A stretch of 64,000 bases of DNA from Saccharum officinarum (lineage: Eukaryota; Streptophyta; Magnoliopsida; Poales; Poaceae), in NCBI GenBank assembly GCA_020631735.1, contig CM036158.1, forward strand, positions 81,913,914 through 81,977,913, read 5' to 3'. Positions within the stretch are counted from its first letter, which is position 1. Each line of letters starts with the position of its first letter. Of the stretch, positions 1-9,894 are shown piece after piece. Below the pieces are notes generated by a model that made no database searches, was not told the origin of the DNA, and saw nothing but the letters and a program-made list of their open reading frames with translations. A program made the position numbers and the translations under genes.

Positions 1-924
1 TGTGTGTATCACTAGCTTGTGTATGTGACAACTAATTTAGATGCCCAGTATATGTGAACTAATTTTTTTAGAATGTCCAGTATGTGCGAACTAAATTTAT
101 TTGAGATGTCAGAAATGTGCAAATTGATATTATAATGTCCGAAAAAGATGCATGCTTATGCTGTGCCATAGAAGTAATTTTATCAAAATTATGTGCCAAG
201 TGAAAATAATACTAAAAAATAGAACATATCCAATCTACAAGCACATGTAAACCGTACAGTACACAATTTGAATTATAAAATATACAAAAACCAAATCTAA
301 ACTATGAAAAACAATGCTTTAGCGTTCAGAGGTAAAATCGACTTTTTGTCTCCCATCTAACACCGTTACAGGGTTAAATTGACGGAAATGTCAAATAAGG
401 AATCGAAAGTTGGATTAGAGGTCAAATAGGTAAGTTCAAAATTTTCAAGACCAAGAAAGTAGAGATGAGTTTTAAGAGGGTCATACGAGTAATTCCCTTT
501 TACTTTAACGATCTGCATTACTCTACGCTAGAGTCACCATCATATGAAATTAAGATCTACGAATCAGTCTAGTATCGGATCATAGGATTTCGTAGAAACC
601 GTATATAGGATTGTAGGATTTCATAGACAATCGTATCGCGACAAGGATAACATAGGAGCAAGTTTTCTTTTCCACACAGTGGGCATCGTCCGATTCGGCT
701 ACCAAGATAAGGGAAGCTAGTGCATACCCGACCGGAGAAATGTACTTCCAAAGTAATTAAAAGCGCGTGCGAGTTGTCTGAGGGCAAGTTCGGTGAGCTT
801 CGCTAATCTTTGGTTTACCGTAATCCTGTTACTTTAAAACATTCTTTTCTGCTTAATGAAAAATGTGCTTTGGCACGATAAAAAAATGTATTTCCAAAAT
901 ACAGAGCACAGGCAAAAGGCCATT
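1..924. other. AT-rich intergenic DNA, no gene seen
   Basis: No coding signal recognised on either strand. The first 170 bases hold loose repeats of a 'atgtccagtatgtgcgaacta'-like phrase, probably decayed repeat DNA. The short open frames here have no recognisable content. Confidence 0.6.
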
Positions 925-1140
925 TAGGCTATCTCCAACAGGATATCCATTAGGGTACCCAAACCCAAAATAGATTTTTAATAGGATACCTATAGCCTCC
1001 AACAGAGTACCTATTTGAAAGACTCATTTTGGGTGTCAGGAGATCCGTAACCCAAATATGAGTACTCTCTCTCCAGAAGACCTATTTGAAAAAATGATCG
1101 TCTTTTGGGTCTTATTGTTGGAGAAGACTAAAAATAGGTA
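925..1140. mobile_element. MITE-like element with 'tctccaaca' ends
   Basis: The left end reads ggctatctccaaca and the right end reads tgttggagaagact, which form imperfect terminal inverted repeats about 200 bp apart. The interior repeats 'acctattt' and 'ttttgggt' phrases. There is no coding capacity. This resembles the 'gcatctccaacag' MITEs common in grasses. The exact borders and target duplication were not resolved. Confidence 0.5.
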
Positions 1141-1314
1141 TGAAACCCTTTGACTGTAGCGTTACCTAAAGGACAAATAAGTCTTGTATTTTGGGTTGCG
1201 GTCGTCGGAGACGGCCGACCTTCATTTTCGGTTGTTTCTCTGACAAGGGCAGCTCCGAATTCGGTAGGGAATCTGAGGCCCCGTTCACTTCCCAAAATAT
1301 TTCCTCTGTCATCC

Positions 1315-1560
1315 GTCACATCGAATCTTTAGACGTATGTATGGAGCATTAAATGTAGGTAAAAAAAATAACTAATTGTACAGTTTGTCTGTAAAGGTCG
1401 AGACGAATCTTTTGAGCCTAATTAATTCATGGTTGGATAAATTTTGCCAAATAACAACGAAAGTGCTACAGGAATATTTCCTATAAATATTTGGATCTGA
1501 ACACAGCCTGAGTTTACAAATTACAAGACACGAGCATAACCTGAAAAGGAATCTTTCTTC
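1315..1560. mobile_element. MITE copy 1 of 3 (partial)
   Basis: It carries the same internal phrases as the neighbouring element at 1569: 'cgaatctttagac', 'gcattaaatgtaggt', 'aactaattgtacagttt', 'cgagacgaatcttttgagcctaatta' in part, and 'caacgaaagtgctaca'. It lacks a clear left inverted repeat, so it is probably truncated. Confidence 0.5.
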
Positions 1561-1568
1561 ACTTTCAA

Positions 1569-1805
1569 TTAGGCACCGTTTAGATGCCAAAATTTTCAGA
1601 TTCTCCGTCAAATCGAATCTTTGAACACATGAATGAAGCATTAAATATAGATAAAAAATAAAACTAATTACACAGTTTAGACGAAATGGACGAGACAAAT
1701 CTTTTAAGCCTAATTAGACCATGATTGACAATATTTACCAAATAACAACGAAACTGCTACAGTAGCGTTTCGCCAAAAAATTTTGCCAACTAAACAGCCC
1801 CTAAA
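1569..1805. mobile_element. MITE copy 2 of 3, with inverted ends
   Basis: The left end ttaggcaccgtttag pairs with the right end ctaaacagcccctaa as an imperfect terminal inverted repeat. The interior has the 'cgaatctttgaacacatgaa' and 'aactaattacacagtttaga' phrases seen in many grass genomes. About 237 bp, no ORF. I infer it moves by a transposase supplied elsewhere. Confidence 0.65.
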
Positions 1806-1815
1806 GCACAATGTG

Positions 1816-2042
1816 TATTCCTACTGGCCTTGTTTAGATTCCAGAATTCACCCCTAAATTCCACTATGCAAAAAAGAGATTCCCCATCACATCAAAATGT
1901 CGGTAAATGTATGAAGTACTAAATGTAGATGAAATCATAAACTAATTACACAGTTTTATTGTACTTTACGAGACGAACATTTTAAGTCTAATTAATCATT
2001 TTTTAGATAATTTTTTACACTAAAAAACAAAAGTGCTACAGT
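1816..2042. mobile_element. MITE copy 3 of 3, right end lost
   Basis: It starts ggccttgtttagattcc and carries the same internal order as copies 1 and 2 ('gtatgaagtactaaatgtag', 'aactaattacacagttt', 'gtgctacagta'). At about 2042 it stops abruptly against GC-rich DNA, so its right inverted repeat is missing. Confidence 0.55.
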
Positions 2043-2440
2043 ACTCCCAGCGCTTCACCAGCTCGGCCCTCGGCATGCGCCGAGGGACTACACCGTCGTC
2101 TTTGCCCGCGCCGGGCACCGCCGCCGCCATGGCTTGGAGTTCGAGGCGCCGGACGGTCGATACGCGCGCTATAGCTTGGTGTAAGCGTCGGCGGTGGGGA
2201 AATACTACGGTGTTTTCGATTGAACTAGGCTAGCAATGGGAGATCGAGTTGCAACGGTGGCCGCGTGGTCGTCGGCTTATATGGCGGGCGGAGGAGCACG
2301 CGTGCATGCGGCGGGACTTACTCTGATGCGGACTCGAACTCGGATCAGAGTCGGTTTTCGGTTGCGCCGAGTTCGGCCGTTTCGCTTCGGTTTCGACTTT
2401 GCAAAGTGACGTCACGATTCCCGGCCAATTAAATTATTCT
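2043..2440 (+). other. GC-rich coding-like fragment, unrecognised
   Basis: Base composition switches sharply to GC-rich at 2043 and back to AT-rich near 2440. One plus-strand frame around 2080-2185 reads smoothly through an exon-like stretch (…LEFEAPDGRYARYSLV) before a stop. I do not recognise the family. It could be a captured exon fragment or a GC-rich 5' leader. No full gene can be built. Confidence 0.25.
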
Positions 2441-2679
2441 ATCCCTTTCTTTATATATACGAGTATATATTATTATTAAAAAAGTAAATGAAGTAAATTT
2501 CGCTGTTTATATACAGCAAGCACATGTCCCGTAGTCGGATTTGGCAAAATTGGAAGGGAACTTATTTGGTTGGGGGGCTGGGCCGCTCACGGTCCATGCC
2601 GGCTCGAGGCACGCTGCCAACGCCGCCCCGACACCCCCATGGCGGCCGCAGCGCCTGCTGCCTGCCATTGCCAACGTCT

Positions 2680-2795
2680 TCGCTGGAAAATAAGTTGAAA
2701 TACTATTTCAGTTGATTTTTTAAGAGAAAAATATTATTCTAACCGAAAAGATAAGTTGGAAAAAAGTCTTATAAGCCAGCTAAACAGGGCCGGAG
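2680..2795. mobile_element. MITE fragment ('cttataagccagctaaacagg' end)
   Basis: The stretch ending cttataagccagctaaacag, with an interior 'atattattctaacc', matches the common grass MITE pattern whose ends read like ctgtttagctggcttataag. Only one end is clear. Confidence 0.4.
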
Positions 2796-2969
2796 CGGCA
2801 GCCTCCCGTTACAGTGTGCCGCGAGCCCGCTACTGCCGATGAATTGAACCAGGTTGCAAGCACGAGGAGGAAGCGTTGGTTAGAGAAACGCGGTTGCAGT
2901 TGCACGCAGCGAAGCAAAGACAGAGGGCGACGCCGACGGGCGGCACGAGAGCTCCATCGCTAGCCTTCA

Positions 2970-3185
2970 GAGATGCAGGATGAATAAGATAAAAGAGAAA
3001 CTAAAGGTGTTTTTGAGTCGATGTCTTCAGAGATGCAGGATTTGCAGAGCACTGCTGATGACATTGGGAGTGTTGCTGGCAAGTCATTGGAGAACCAAAT
3101 GCAGCTACTGAATGGACAGACCCAGGCCATGGATGGACTGAATAAGCTCCACGGCTTTCGAGCACAAGCTCTTAAAAAAAAGCAG
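2970..3185 (+). CDS. GEX1-like exon (helical region), upstream-most found
   Basis: From 3022 the frame reads SSEMQDLQSTADDIGSVAG and continues to a CAG|GTATTA donor at 3185/3186. The frame is open back to a stop near 2988. A 17-bp phrase (cttcagagatgcaggat) occurs at both 2965 and 3025, suggesting a small local duplication at the exon's 5' side. The true acceptor was not fixed. The last codons (A-run at 3174-3181) look like an eroded gaa-gaa-agc-ag end. Confidence 0.6.
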
Positions 3186-3299
3186 GTATTATCTTGAGAT
3201 CTTTTACAATGGTTAGAAAAGTAGCAGAGTACCTCTAGGTACTTTCATCTTTTTTATTTTTAAATAATTAAGTGGAAATATATTATAGAGGGTATTTTT

Positions 3300-3800
3300 A
3301 TAATTGAGGTTGTGCCGTCACTTGCGCCACGGTAGTCAGGCTCGGTACGGCGAGCGCACGGCCGTTCTGAGGAACACGCTTTCTACTCTTCGCCTTTCCC
3401 ATCGCACTAGCTTCCTGGCGAGAACTTCATGTAGCTCCTCATCCTTGGCCACCGAGGTCGTGCAGATCTCGAACGCTGGCTCTAGTTGCGTCGTTGCGGC
3501 GCAGTGAGCGCATTGCCGCCCAACCGCGCGAGGCAGACACCACCAAACAGGCTCAGTGTGTTCTCATGAACAAGTTAGGATTGGAGGCTCCGTCCCCCAA
3601 TGTTGGCTCCGACACGGTACGCAAGTATAAGGCCGCCTTCTGAGAGCCGCTTTCAGACTCCACCCATGACGTACTACAGCTTCTTCTTGGTGGAGAATTC
3701 GACCCAGTGGTCATAGAGCTGAACATGATCGGGTTGGACGACCAGGACAGCTAGCCCATCGGCACCGGCACCGGCACCTTTGTCGTTATAGTTTCATGTA
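3300..3800 (+). pseudogene. Unrecognised coding fragment with internal stops
   Basis: A plus-strand frame from about 3566 reads MNKLGLEAPSPNVGSDTVRK and then YKAAF, a stop, and EPLSDSTHDVLQLLLGGEFD before another stop. The composition is coding-like but stops interrupt it. I do not recognise the source gene. It lies inside the large intron of the GEX1-like gene, left of the YSL fragment, and may have arrived in the same insertion. Confidence 0.35.
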
Positions 3801-3919
3801 ACTACAACCTCGTGTGAGTGTCGTAAGAGTGTGGAGTACGATTTTCGTAATCTTCGGATTACCGTAAGTTCAGTTTGTATTTAACAAAACTCCTTTATTC
3901 TGCTTAATGAAATACGCAC

Positions 3920-4445
3920 GTTCTCGAAAAAATGTAGCTCGGAGGCTTCACCTCGGCAAGAGAGAGCAACGAGGACGGGAAGGTCCAAATCCCGTCTCCG
4001 CAAATGAAACCGGAAGCGACGGCCGGCACCAGCAGGCAGCAGCTCAGCCTCCACGCTGTTCATCTTGTGCCAGGCGAACACGACCAGGCTCCCCACGCAC
4101 ATGTCGATGGCAAAGTTGGCGCCCACGAGTTACGACATGGCCATCGCAGTCGGGAGGGGCACGTACCTCCTGTACCTGCGCGGCATGAAGTCCCTCGAGA
4201 CGTTGGTGGTCACGCGAACGCGAAGAAGCCGACTGATAGCTCCAGGCAGAGGCAATGCGTCGCAGCGCCGAGACGCCCTGGACTCCGAGGATGGCCATGT
4301 TCCTTAATATCAGCACGTTTCCGGTATCCATCCGGGTTCCCAATGTCCAACGCTCTGAAGAAGAGCGCGAAGGTGAGCGACGAGATGATGCAGCCCATGG
4401 TTGTGCCGATCACCTGCCATTCAGAGGACCACGCTCAACTCAAGT
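3920..4445 (-). pseudogene. Yellow Stripe-Like (YSL) transporter C-terminal fragment
   Basis: YSL proteins (oligopeptide transporter family) carry metal-nicotianamine or phytosiderophore complexes across membranes. The minus strand shows family blocks in order across two or three frames: VIGTTMGCIISSLTFALFF, then NMAILGVQGVSAL, then 'RDFMPRRYRRYVPLPTAMAM', then [20 protein letters not shown] and 'EAELLPA', followed by shifted remains of the glycine-rich 'GDGIWTLP' end. At least two frameshifts and a stop (near 4130) make it non-functional. It is antisense within the intron of the GEX1-like gene, so it is a captured or inserted fragment rather than a resident gene. Confidence 0.7.
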
Positions 4446-4815
4446 TCCTGTTCGAGCTCGAGAAGCCGGACGGCTCACTCCCCATTTTTTTATACTGTAA
4501 TGACCGATTTGCCCTTATTAAAAAATAAAATATAAAATGAAAAATATATACAACCTTACATATTTTAGTACTGGTCCCACCTAATTTGGTACTGTCCCCA
4601 CCTATTTGGTACCTTCACGTACTTTCAGTTCGGTACCTCATATTCTTCCACTGTCCGATCTCGCCTAATAAATGGTCCATGTTTTTTTCCAACCATTGTA
4701 AAATTTCTCATTATTATATTCATGTGTACCGTTCATTTTGTAGTGTTCTTGAATATCGATAATAGCTTGCTGCACGTCTAATAGAAAAAGATATTGACTA
4801 AGTTATCAATGGTAG
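4446..4815. other. Intron DNA of the GEX1-like gene, nothing recognised
   Basis: AT-rich sequence with a short 'ggtac' repeat cluster at 4560-4650. It ends in the likely acceptor ggtag at 4811-4815. No gene or clear transposon was seen. Confidence 0.5.
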
Positions 4816-4941
4816 GGAAACAATTCATAAACTTGCACAGTTTGGCCAACGTCAGCAGGAAGAGCTACTGTCCCGCAGGAAGAAATCCGGCAAGCTCATG
4901 AGCATCTCATCCAAAATTCTCACTCCATACTGGAAGCACAG
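4816..4941 (+). pseudogene. GEX1-like coiled-coil exon with a 1-base frameshift
   Basis: After the acceptor tag (4813-4815), the frame reads ETIHKLAQFGQRQQEELLSR. At about 4876 a single missing base moves the true reading to another frame, EEIRQAHEHLIQNSHSILEA, ending at 4941. The following intron begins gctcgt, so it would need a rare GC donor. Both oddities fit decay. The frameshift also fits a base-call error. Confidence 0.65.
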
Positions 4942-5024
4942 GCTCGTTCTTATATCTCATTTTGAAGATATAACTATCTTTACATGTTCGCTTATATTTA
5001 CTGAACTTTTTATATACACATCAG

Positions 5025-5211
5025 GAAGAGTTCAGAGCAAAGCAAGCTAATATTTTTGCTGCTTTGCACAAGTTGTACATTCTGCACAATGCCATTCTAG
5101 TTGAGTCTCGCTTCATCAAGGCCTTCTTCTTCTATTGCTGCACTGTGTTCCTCATCTACATGCTCACCAGTACAAAGCAAACGTTCAGCATCAGGGTCCA
5201 GCTCTATTTCG
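5025..5211 (+). CDS. GEX1-like exon with first membrane segment
   Basis: Acceptor catcag at 5019-5024 and donor g|gtatga at 5211/5212. It encodes an intact stretch beginning EEFRAKQANIFAAL and containing a hydrophobic segment (AFFFYCCTVFLIYMLTS) that is one of the C-terminal transmembrane spans typical of GEX1. It ends in phase 1, matching the next exon. Confidence 0.8.
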
Positions 5212-5329
5212 GTATGATTTAACTACTGAAATCAAGAACTTGTTGGGTACACTTAATCTGAATTCCCGGTTTCCCACTTATCATAAATTAAATTTAAATG
5301 GCCATCTCACTAACATTTTGCCCTGGCAG

Positions 5330-5486
5330 GTCTGTGCATTACGCTTCTGTTGGAGATTGGGTTGATCAAACTCGGTGCCAACGACTTCGACAAGCAGTTC
5401 TGGGTCATGTCCAAGGTGTTCTTGGTCCGAATGGTGTTCCTCGGTGCTGCCACTATTCAGATCCTGCACTACATATTCACCTACAG
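5330..5486 (+). CDS. GEX1-like exon with two membrane segments
   Basis: Acceptor ctggcag at 5323-5329 and donor cag|gtaggt at 5486/5487. The phase joins the previous exon without a break. Two hydrophobic stretches (LCITLLLEIGLI and VFLVRMVFLGAATIQILHYI) flank a short polar loop with GANDFDKQFW, as expected for a nuclear-envelope membrane anchor. Confidence 0.8.
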
Positions 5487-5599
5487 GTAGGTGATAAACA
5501 AAGGCCTCTACTACAGTACTAGTATTACACAACACAATGCACATCTACACGCTCAGTGATTGGCCATAACTGCAATTTTAACTTGTGTTCATCCTTCAG

Positions 5600-5909
5600 G
5601 GACTATGAGGTGCTGAACCATGGGCTGCTCCAGACATTGGTGGAGAAAGTCCAGGCATTGGAGGAAAAGGCCGGCGGGAGGGCGCTGTTGTACGGCTCGG
5701 AGGAGGAGGGAAGCTTGAGGGACTACTCGTGGGTCTTCGACGAGCTGGCAGACGAGGTGGACAGCAAGATGGACCCAACATATGTCCTGCCGCCGGAGTG
5801 GTCGCCTCCAACCCGAAGGCGCAACCAAGTCATCGTGGTGGAGGAGATTGGTGAGAACTCCATCACGATGTCGGTCTCCCGGAAGTATAATCTGAGGCCA
5901 CGGAAATAG
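5600..5909 (+). CDS. GEX1-like terminal exon
   Basis: Acceptor ccttcag at 5593-5599. The split arginine codon is completed and the frame reads DYEVLNHGLLQTLVEKVQAL and on to a basic C-terminus (SRKYNLRPRK) and TAG at 5907-5909. This is an acidic then basic cytoplasmic or nucleoplasmic tail without further membrane spans. The exon is fully open. Only the upstream part of the gene is damaged. Confidence 0.8.
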
Positions 5910-6930
5910 GCAACCGTCTGTTTTTTAGTTCGGAAGGAGCTATTTTGAGTGTCGCGTCAGATGTTGACGAAAATTTTATTTACAAGATGTTCTAGCACAT
6001 TTTGATGAAGATACGATTGTGAAATAAAATTACGCTGCAGAAATCTTGTATGAATATAAACATTGCGCGCGCCGTTCATGGTGCTGGCCAGTGTATCATT
6101 GTTGATGGGGCTAGGTGAGGTGTATATTTTGGTCTCTTAATTCGCTGCCCATAAATTGTCTGATTGGATCGTTCGTTTGTATATTAAACCCATGTTTTAA
6201 TCAACCTAATCCATACTGAGTGCATAAATTACTTAGACCAAACTGAGTACAACATAGTTAAGATTAATAGGAGCAAATACTAAATAAAATATTGCATATT
6301 CATAAGGTTAAGATATAACTGTGGGTCTACCAAACAAATGAGATCTAGTACAATAGCAGAGTAGTTGCTCTTTACCACCAGCTAGAAAAGCTATTTTGGA
6401 AGTGGTCTGATAAAACTAATGCAAAAACCATGGCAGGAATCACAACTTTGGGACGAAAGAAAAGAGGTGGTACTCCAGCACCACCCAATGGTATTTCTAT
6501 TGTATTCTTCACATTTTTACAGGTAATGCCAAATCTAGTAGTTGCACAGATATTAATAACAGTTTAAATAATCATAATGCAAGTAATCAAATAATGGGGG
6601 AACCGATTGCAGCTTAGATGTCTAAATCTCGAAACCTACTTCTTCACTTAATTCATTAGGAAAAAAAAATGTGGAATACCTTCCATCGACAGGTAACATA
6701 GAAGTTGAATGTACAAGCAATTGTTCAGAATGGGAGTGGCTAGTTGAATCAGATATCATGAGCATAACTTTCAAAAGAAAAAAATATATCATGAGCATAA
6801 ACCCCTCTTGGTTTATAAAGGTTGTGCATACGTGAAAGCAAACCCAATAGCTTGCTTGACACATCCCTGACCGAGCTGCTGGCTACCGCGTTCCCCAGTA
6901 TAGAGCCTTAGCAGCCCTAGCCGCCGCCGC
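5910..6930. other. 3' flank of GEX1-like gene, no gene
   Basis: About 1 kb of AT-rich DNA after the GEX1-like stop. No second gene was seen, only short frames without recognisable content. A polyadenylation site was not identified with confidence. Confidence 0.5.
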
Positions 6931-6934
6931 GATG

Positions 6935-7245
6935 CCGTGTTTCAAATGTTTCATCTGGATGTTGCAAAAGTAGATTTGGAATATGACAATATACACATGT
7001 TGCAAACCTATGTTTCAAGTGTTTCACCTGAATGTTGCATATGTTACTATGGTTATACATGTATGTTTCAAGCGTACGTTTCAAGTATTTCCGATGTTTC
7101 GAACTTATTATGTCGCAAGTGTTTCATCTGGATGTTGCATATGTTGCTATGGCTATACACACATCTTTCAAGTGTTTCATCTGTTTCAGACATATGTTGC
7201 AAATGTTTTATCTGGATATTTCAAAAGTAGATATGGTGTTGCACA
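6935..7245 (+). repeat. Degenerate 'tgtttca…atgttgca' repeat array A
   Basis: Phrases such as gtgtttcatctggatgttgc, 'atatgttgctatggctatacaca' in part and 'gtttcaagtgtttca' recur in the same direction with variable spacing. This is the same repeat language as the array at 18870-19430, in opposite orientation. Open frames across it are low-complexity artefacts. Such arrays often mark subterminal regions of grass DNA transposons, but no end repeat was confirmed. Confidence 0.7.
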
Positions 7246-7545
7246 TGTTACAATGGCGCCGACGGCTGCCGGATAGCGTCCGCCAGCTGCCTTCTGCTGC
7301 TGCTGGGGCGCCGTCGTGGTTCACGTGCAGGTGCCTGAGGACGACAGCCGCGGCATGCATCCGCAAGCAAGGCAGGTGACTTGGAACCCACGTGGGTTTC
7401 CCTGTGCTGGCGCGAGATGGGCATGGGGCGCAAGTGCTGCGTTCGGACGCGGGCGCTGGATGGATGTGAACGCAGAGGCGTGGGATGCAATGCGGACGCG
7501 AGTATTGTGTCCGAACGCGGTCCTAACGCTAGCCCTTCCAGTTTG
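7246..7545 (+). other. GC-rich flank of array A
   Basis: GC-rich sequence with repeated cggacgcg phrases (about 7443, 7493, 7507) ending near gtcctaacgctagccc. It resembles the terminal part of the element on the right of array C (about 19960-20050). No gene was recognised. Confidence 0.35.
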
Positions 7546-7817
7546 CTTAAGTCTTGCAAAGTCGTTTCCCTTCCTGTATCACTCGCTGCTAGGCTCTCCA
7601 GTACAAGTGTTGCACACCTATTGTGGGCCAAAATTCCTAGAGCAGGGACTCGTCGCCTGGTACTCCTGGGCTCAGCTGGGCTCGGAGCCTTGGCAGGGTG
7701 AGACGTTACAAACTAGTTGTCAGCCAACTTGAGCTAACTTTTAACTTAATTAATAACTAGCCCTAGCTCATCCAAACCGGAAATGCTTGGCTACAGTCAT
7801 CCGACGCGTGTGTTTTA

Positions 7818-9100
7818 TTCCGGACGGACGTGGCTTCCCTCCTCCACTCGCTCCCTCATCTCTTTATCCCTCATCTGCTCGCGCTGTGTCCCCATTCTCG
7901 TCCTCTTTGCCACGGAGCGCCCGAGACGCTTGCCGCCGCTCCCTCCCTTGTCGCTCGTGGCGCGCCTGCCCGAGCCGTGCGCCCCGCTCGGCTCGTCGTT
8001 GCGCCCCCGCCTGCGCACCCTCCTCCTCCTCCTTCATCCTCTCCCACCTTAGCTCCTCCTCCCCACAACCGAGCGCCATGGCTGCCTTGCCGCCGCGCGG
8101 CAGCCTCATGCCTCACCACGGGCAGCGCCCTCCATCCACCCCGGCGGAGCTCGAGCCTAACGTGCCTCCTCCACCCAGGACGCCCTCTCCAACCTCGGCT
8201 GCGGCTATGGCGCCCTTCCCATGGTGGATCCACGGAGCAGCGGCCTCCCCGTGGTGGATCCGTGGAGCACGATGCAGATCCAGCGGCGTGGTGGTCTCCT
8301 CCACCATCAGGCGACCACGACTCATCCCCCATCCATGGAGGTGGCTCGATCTGCACCCCGGCGGCGCCCCCAACCCATGTGTTTTTGCGGTGTTGCAACA
8401 ATCTATTTTGAGATGTTGCAACATGTGTTTCTGTATGTTGCAACTATCGATTTTTGAGATGTTGCAACAATGTTTTTCTGGATGTTGCAATAGTAGTTTT
8501 ACGATGTTGCAATAGTAGCGCTTGAGATGTTGCAATAGCTTTTTCGTTTGTTGCAGCAGATTTCCTTTGATGTTGCAGTAGTAGTGCTTAGATGTTGCAA
8601 TAGCTTTTTTTCGTTGTTGCAGCAGATTTCCCCCGATGTTGCAGTAGTAGCATGCTTGAGATGTTGCAATAGCTTTCTTTCATTGTTGCAGCAGGTTCCC
8701 CCGATGTTGCAGTGGATGTTTATTGTTGCAGCAAACATTTTTTTGATGTTGCAGTTCATATCTTTGTTTGTTGCATTAGATGTTCTTTTGATGTTGCAAT
8801 AGCTTTTTTTCGTTTGTTGCAGCAGTTTTTTTTGTTGCATTAGATGTTCTTTCGATGTTGCAATAGCTTCCCCCTGTTGTTGCAGCTGGCGGGCGGGCTA
8901 TGGAGGGCGAGCTAGCGGCGGGGCGGAGGTGCTAGGGGTCGGCGAAGGTTGGGGGCGCGGACCATCATGCACGTGGGCGGGCAGGGGAGTGGAGGAAGGT
9001 GAGTGCTTGCGCGGGGAGGGCGGGCGGTTTTCCTTTCTTCTTTTCTGTTTGCAGGGGGTACGGTCCCCTTTCTTCTTTTATGTTTTACCTACAGGGGTAC
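7818..9100. mobile_element. Candidate DNA transposon with GC-rich cargo and repeat array
   Basis: The left side has ccggacggacg (about 7820) and the right side has cgtccgtccgg (about 9090), a possible 11-bp inverted pair about 1.27 kb apart. Between them is GC-rich, proline-coding DNA (7830-8380) followed by the 'atgttgcaatag' array and a second GC-rich stretch. Open frames in the cargo exist on several strands at once, so they reflect composition. Target duplications were not found. Borders are tentative. Confidence 0.35.
8385..8885 (+). repeat. Degenerate 'gatgttgcaatag' repeat array B
   Basis: About 500 bp in which gatgttgcaatagct, 'tgttgcagcagatttc' and related 15-30 base phrases repeat head-to-tail with T-runs of changing length. 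Spacing is irregular and there are no unique spacers, so it is neither a CRISPR nor a regular satellite. Confidence 0.75.
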
Positions 9101-9834
9101 CGTCCGTCCGGCGCGGGCACTTCCCCATCCAAAAGGCCTGAAAGGATCAAGATGCCCAAGAGGGGGTGAATTGGGCTTTTCTAAAAATTAATTGCAAGAA
9201 TTAAATCCTACAAGCCAAACTTCACCCCTAGTGCCTACTAGTGTTCCTTATGATTCTACCGATAAAAGTTTTGCACCCTAAGTTCCAATCCTAGTCTAGC
9301 ATGGCAATTCTAGAAAGTAAACAGTAATGAAAGTAATACACGAATGTAAATGCTTGAAAGTAAGGTTAGGAACACGGCGATGTTTTCTCGAGGTATCGGA
9401 GAGTCGCCACTCCCACTAGTCCTCGTTGGAGCACCCGCGCAAGGGTGTAGCTCCCCTTGATCCGCGCAAGGATCAACTGCTCTCTACAGGCTGATTCTTT
9501 GACACTCCGTCGCGGTGAATCACCAAAAACCGCTCACAAGATGAGTTGGGTCATCTACAAGCTCACCGGATGATCACCAAACTCCTAATCACCACCAAAC
9601 CGTCTAGGTGATGGCGATCACCAAGAGTAACAAGCTAGAACTCTCACTTGACCACAACAAGCCTAATGAGAAGATGGATACACACTTGCTACTCTCTAGT
9701 CACTAATGAGGGATCTCAAGCTTTGATTCTCAAATCACTACCCTCACTAGGGCTCTTGCACTCCCTTGCACTTGAAAGGTGTTTCTTAGCTGAACAAATG
9801 AGCAAGAGACCTCTAAAAGAGGTGGAGGGGATGT

Positions 9835-9842
9835 ATTTATAC
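9835..9842 (-). promoter_or_regulatory. TATA box candidate in LTR type A
   Basis: Minus-strand tataaata within gggtgtataaatacatcc, about 880 bases from the LTR start and just downstream of the palindrome cluster. This is the expected place for retroelement transcription to start. Confidence 0.45.
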
Positions 9843-9894
9843 ACCCACAGACAAATCCAACCGTTACCAGCCAACTCAACAAAACACGCACTGA

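Larger units (their letters stand above)
2970..5909 (+). pseudogene. GEX1/KAR5-like gamete nuclear-membrane protein gene, damaged
   Basis: Proteins of the GEX1/KAR5/Brambleberry family sit in the nuclear envelope and are needed for nuclear fusion at fertilisation (family knowledge). Five blocks in order match a plant GEX1 C-terminal half: an amphipathic helical exon ending at 3185, a coiled-coil exon at about 4816-4941, and three exons at 5025-5211, 5330-5486 and 5600-5909 with proper GT-AG borders and phases. Damage seen: an extra A in the run at 3174-3181 shifts the frame before the first donor; one base is missing near 4876 so the helix frame changes from '…QRQQEELLSR' to 'EEIRQAHEHL'; and the intron after 4941 starts GC. 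No N-terminal exons or signal peptide were found. A sequencing or assembly cause for the single-base changes is possible. Intron 3186-4815 contains foreign gene fragments. Confidence 0.75.

Noticed and set aside
7787..8515. 242-codon proline-rich open frame
   Set aside because: It ends inside repeat array B and is mirrored by long frames on both strands. Likely non-coding transposon cargo.
8385..8885. Possible CRISPR-like or satellite array
   Set aside because: Irregular spacing, no unique spacers, drifting T-runs, and a eukaryotic context.
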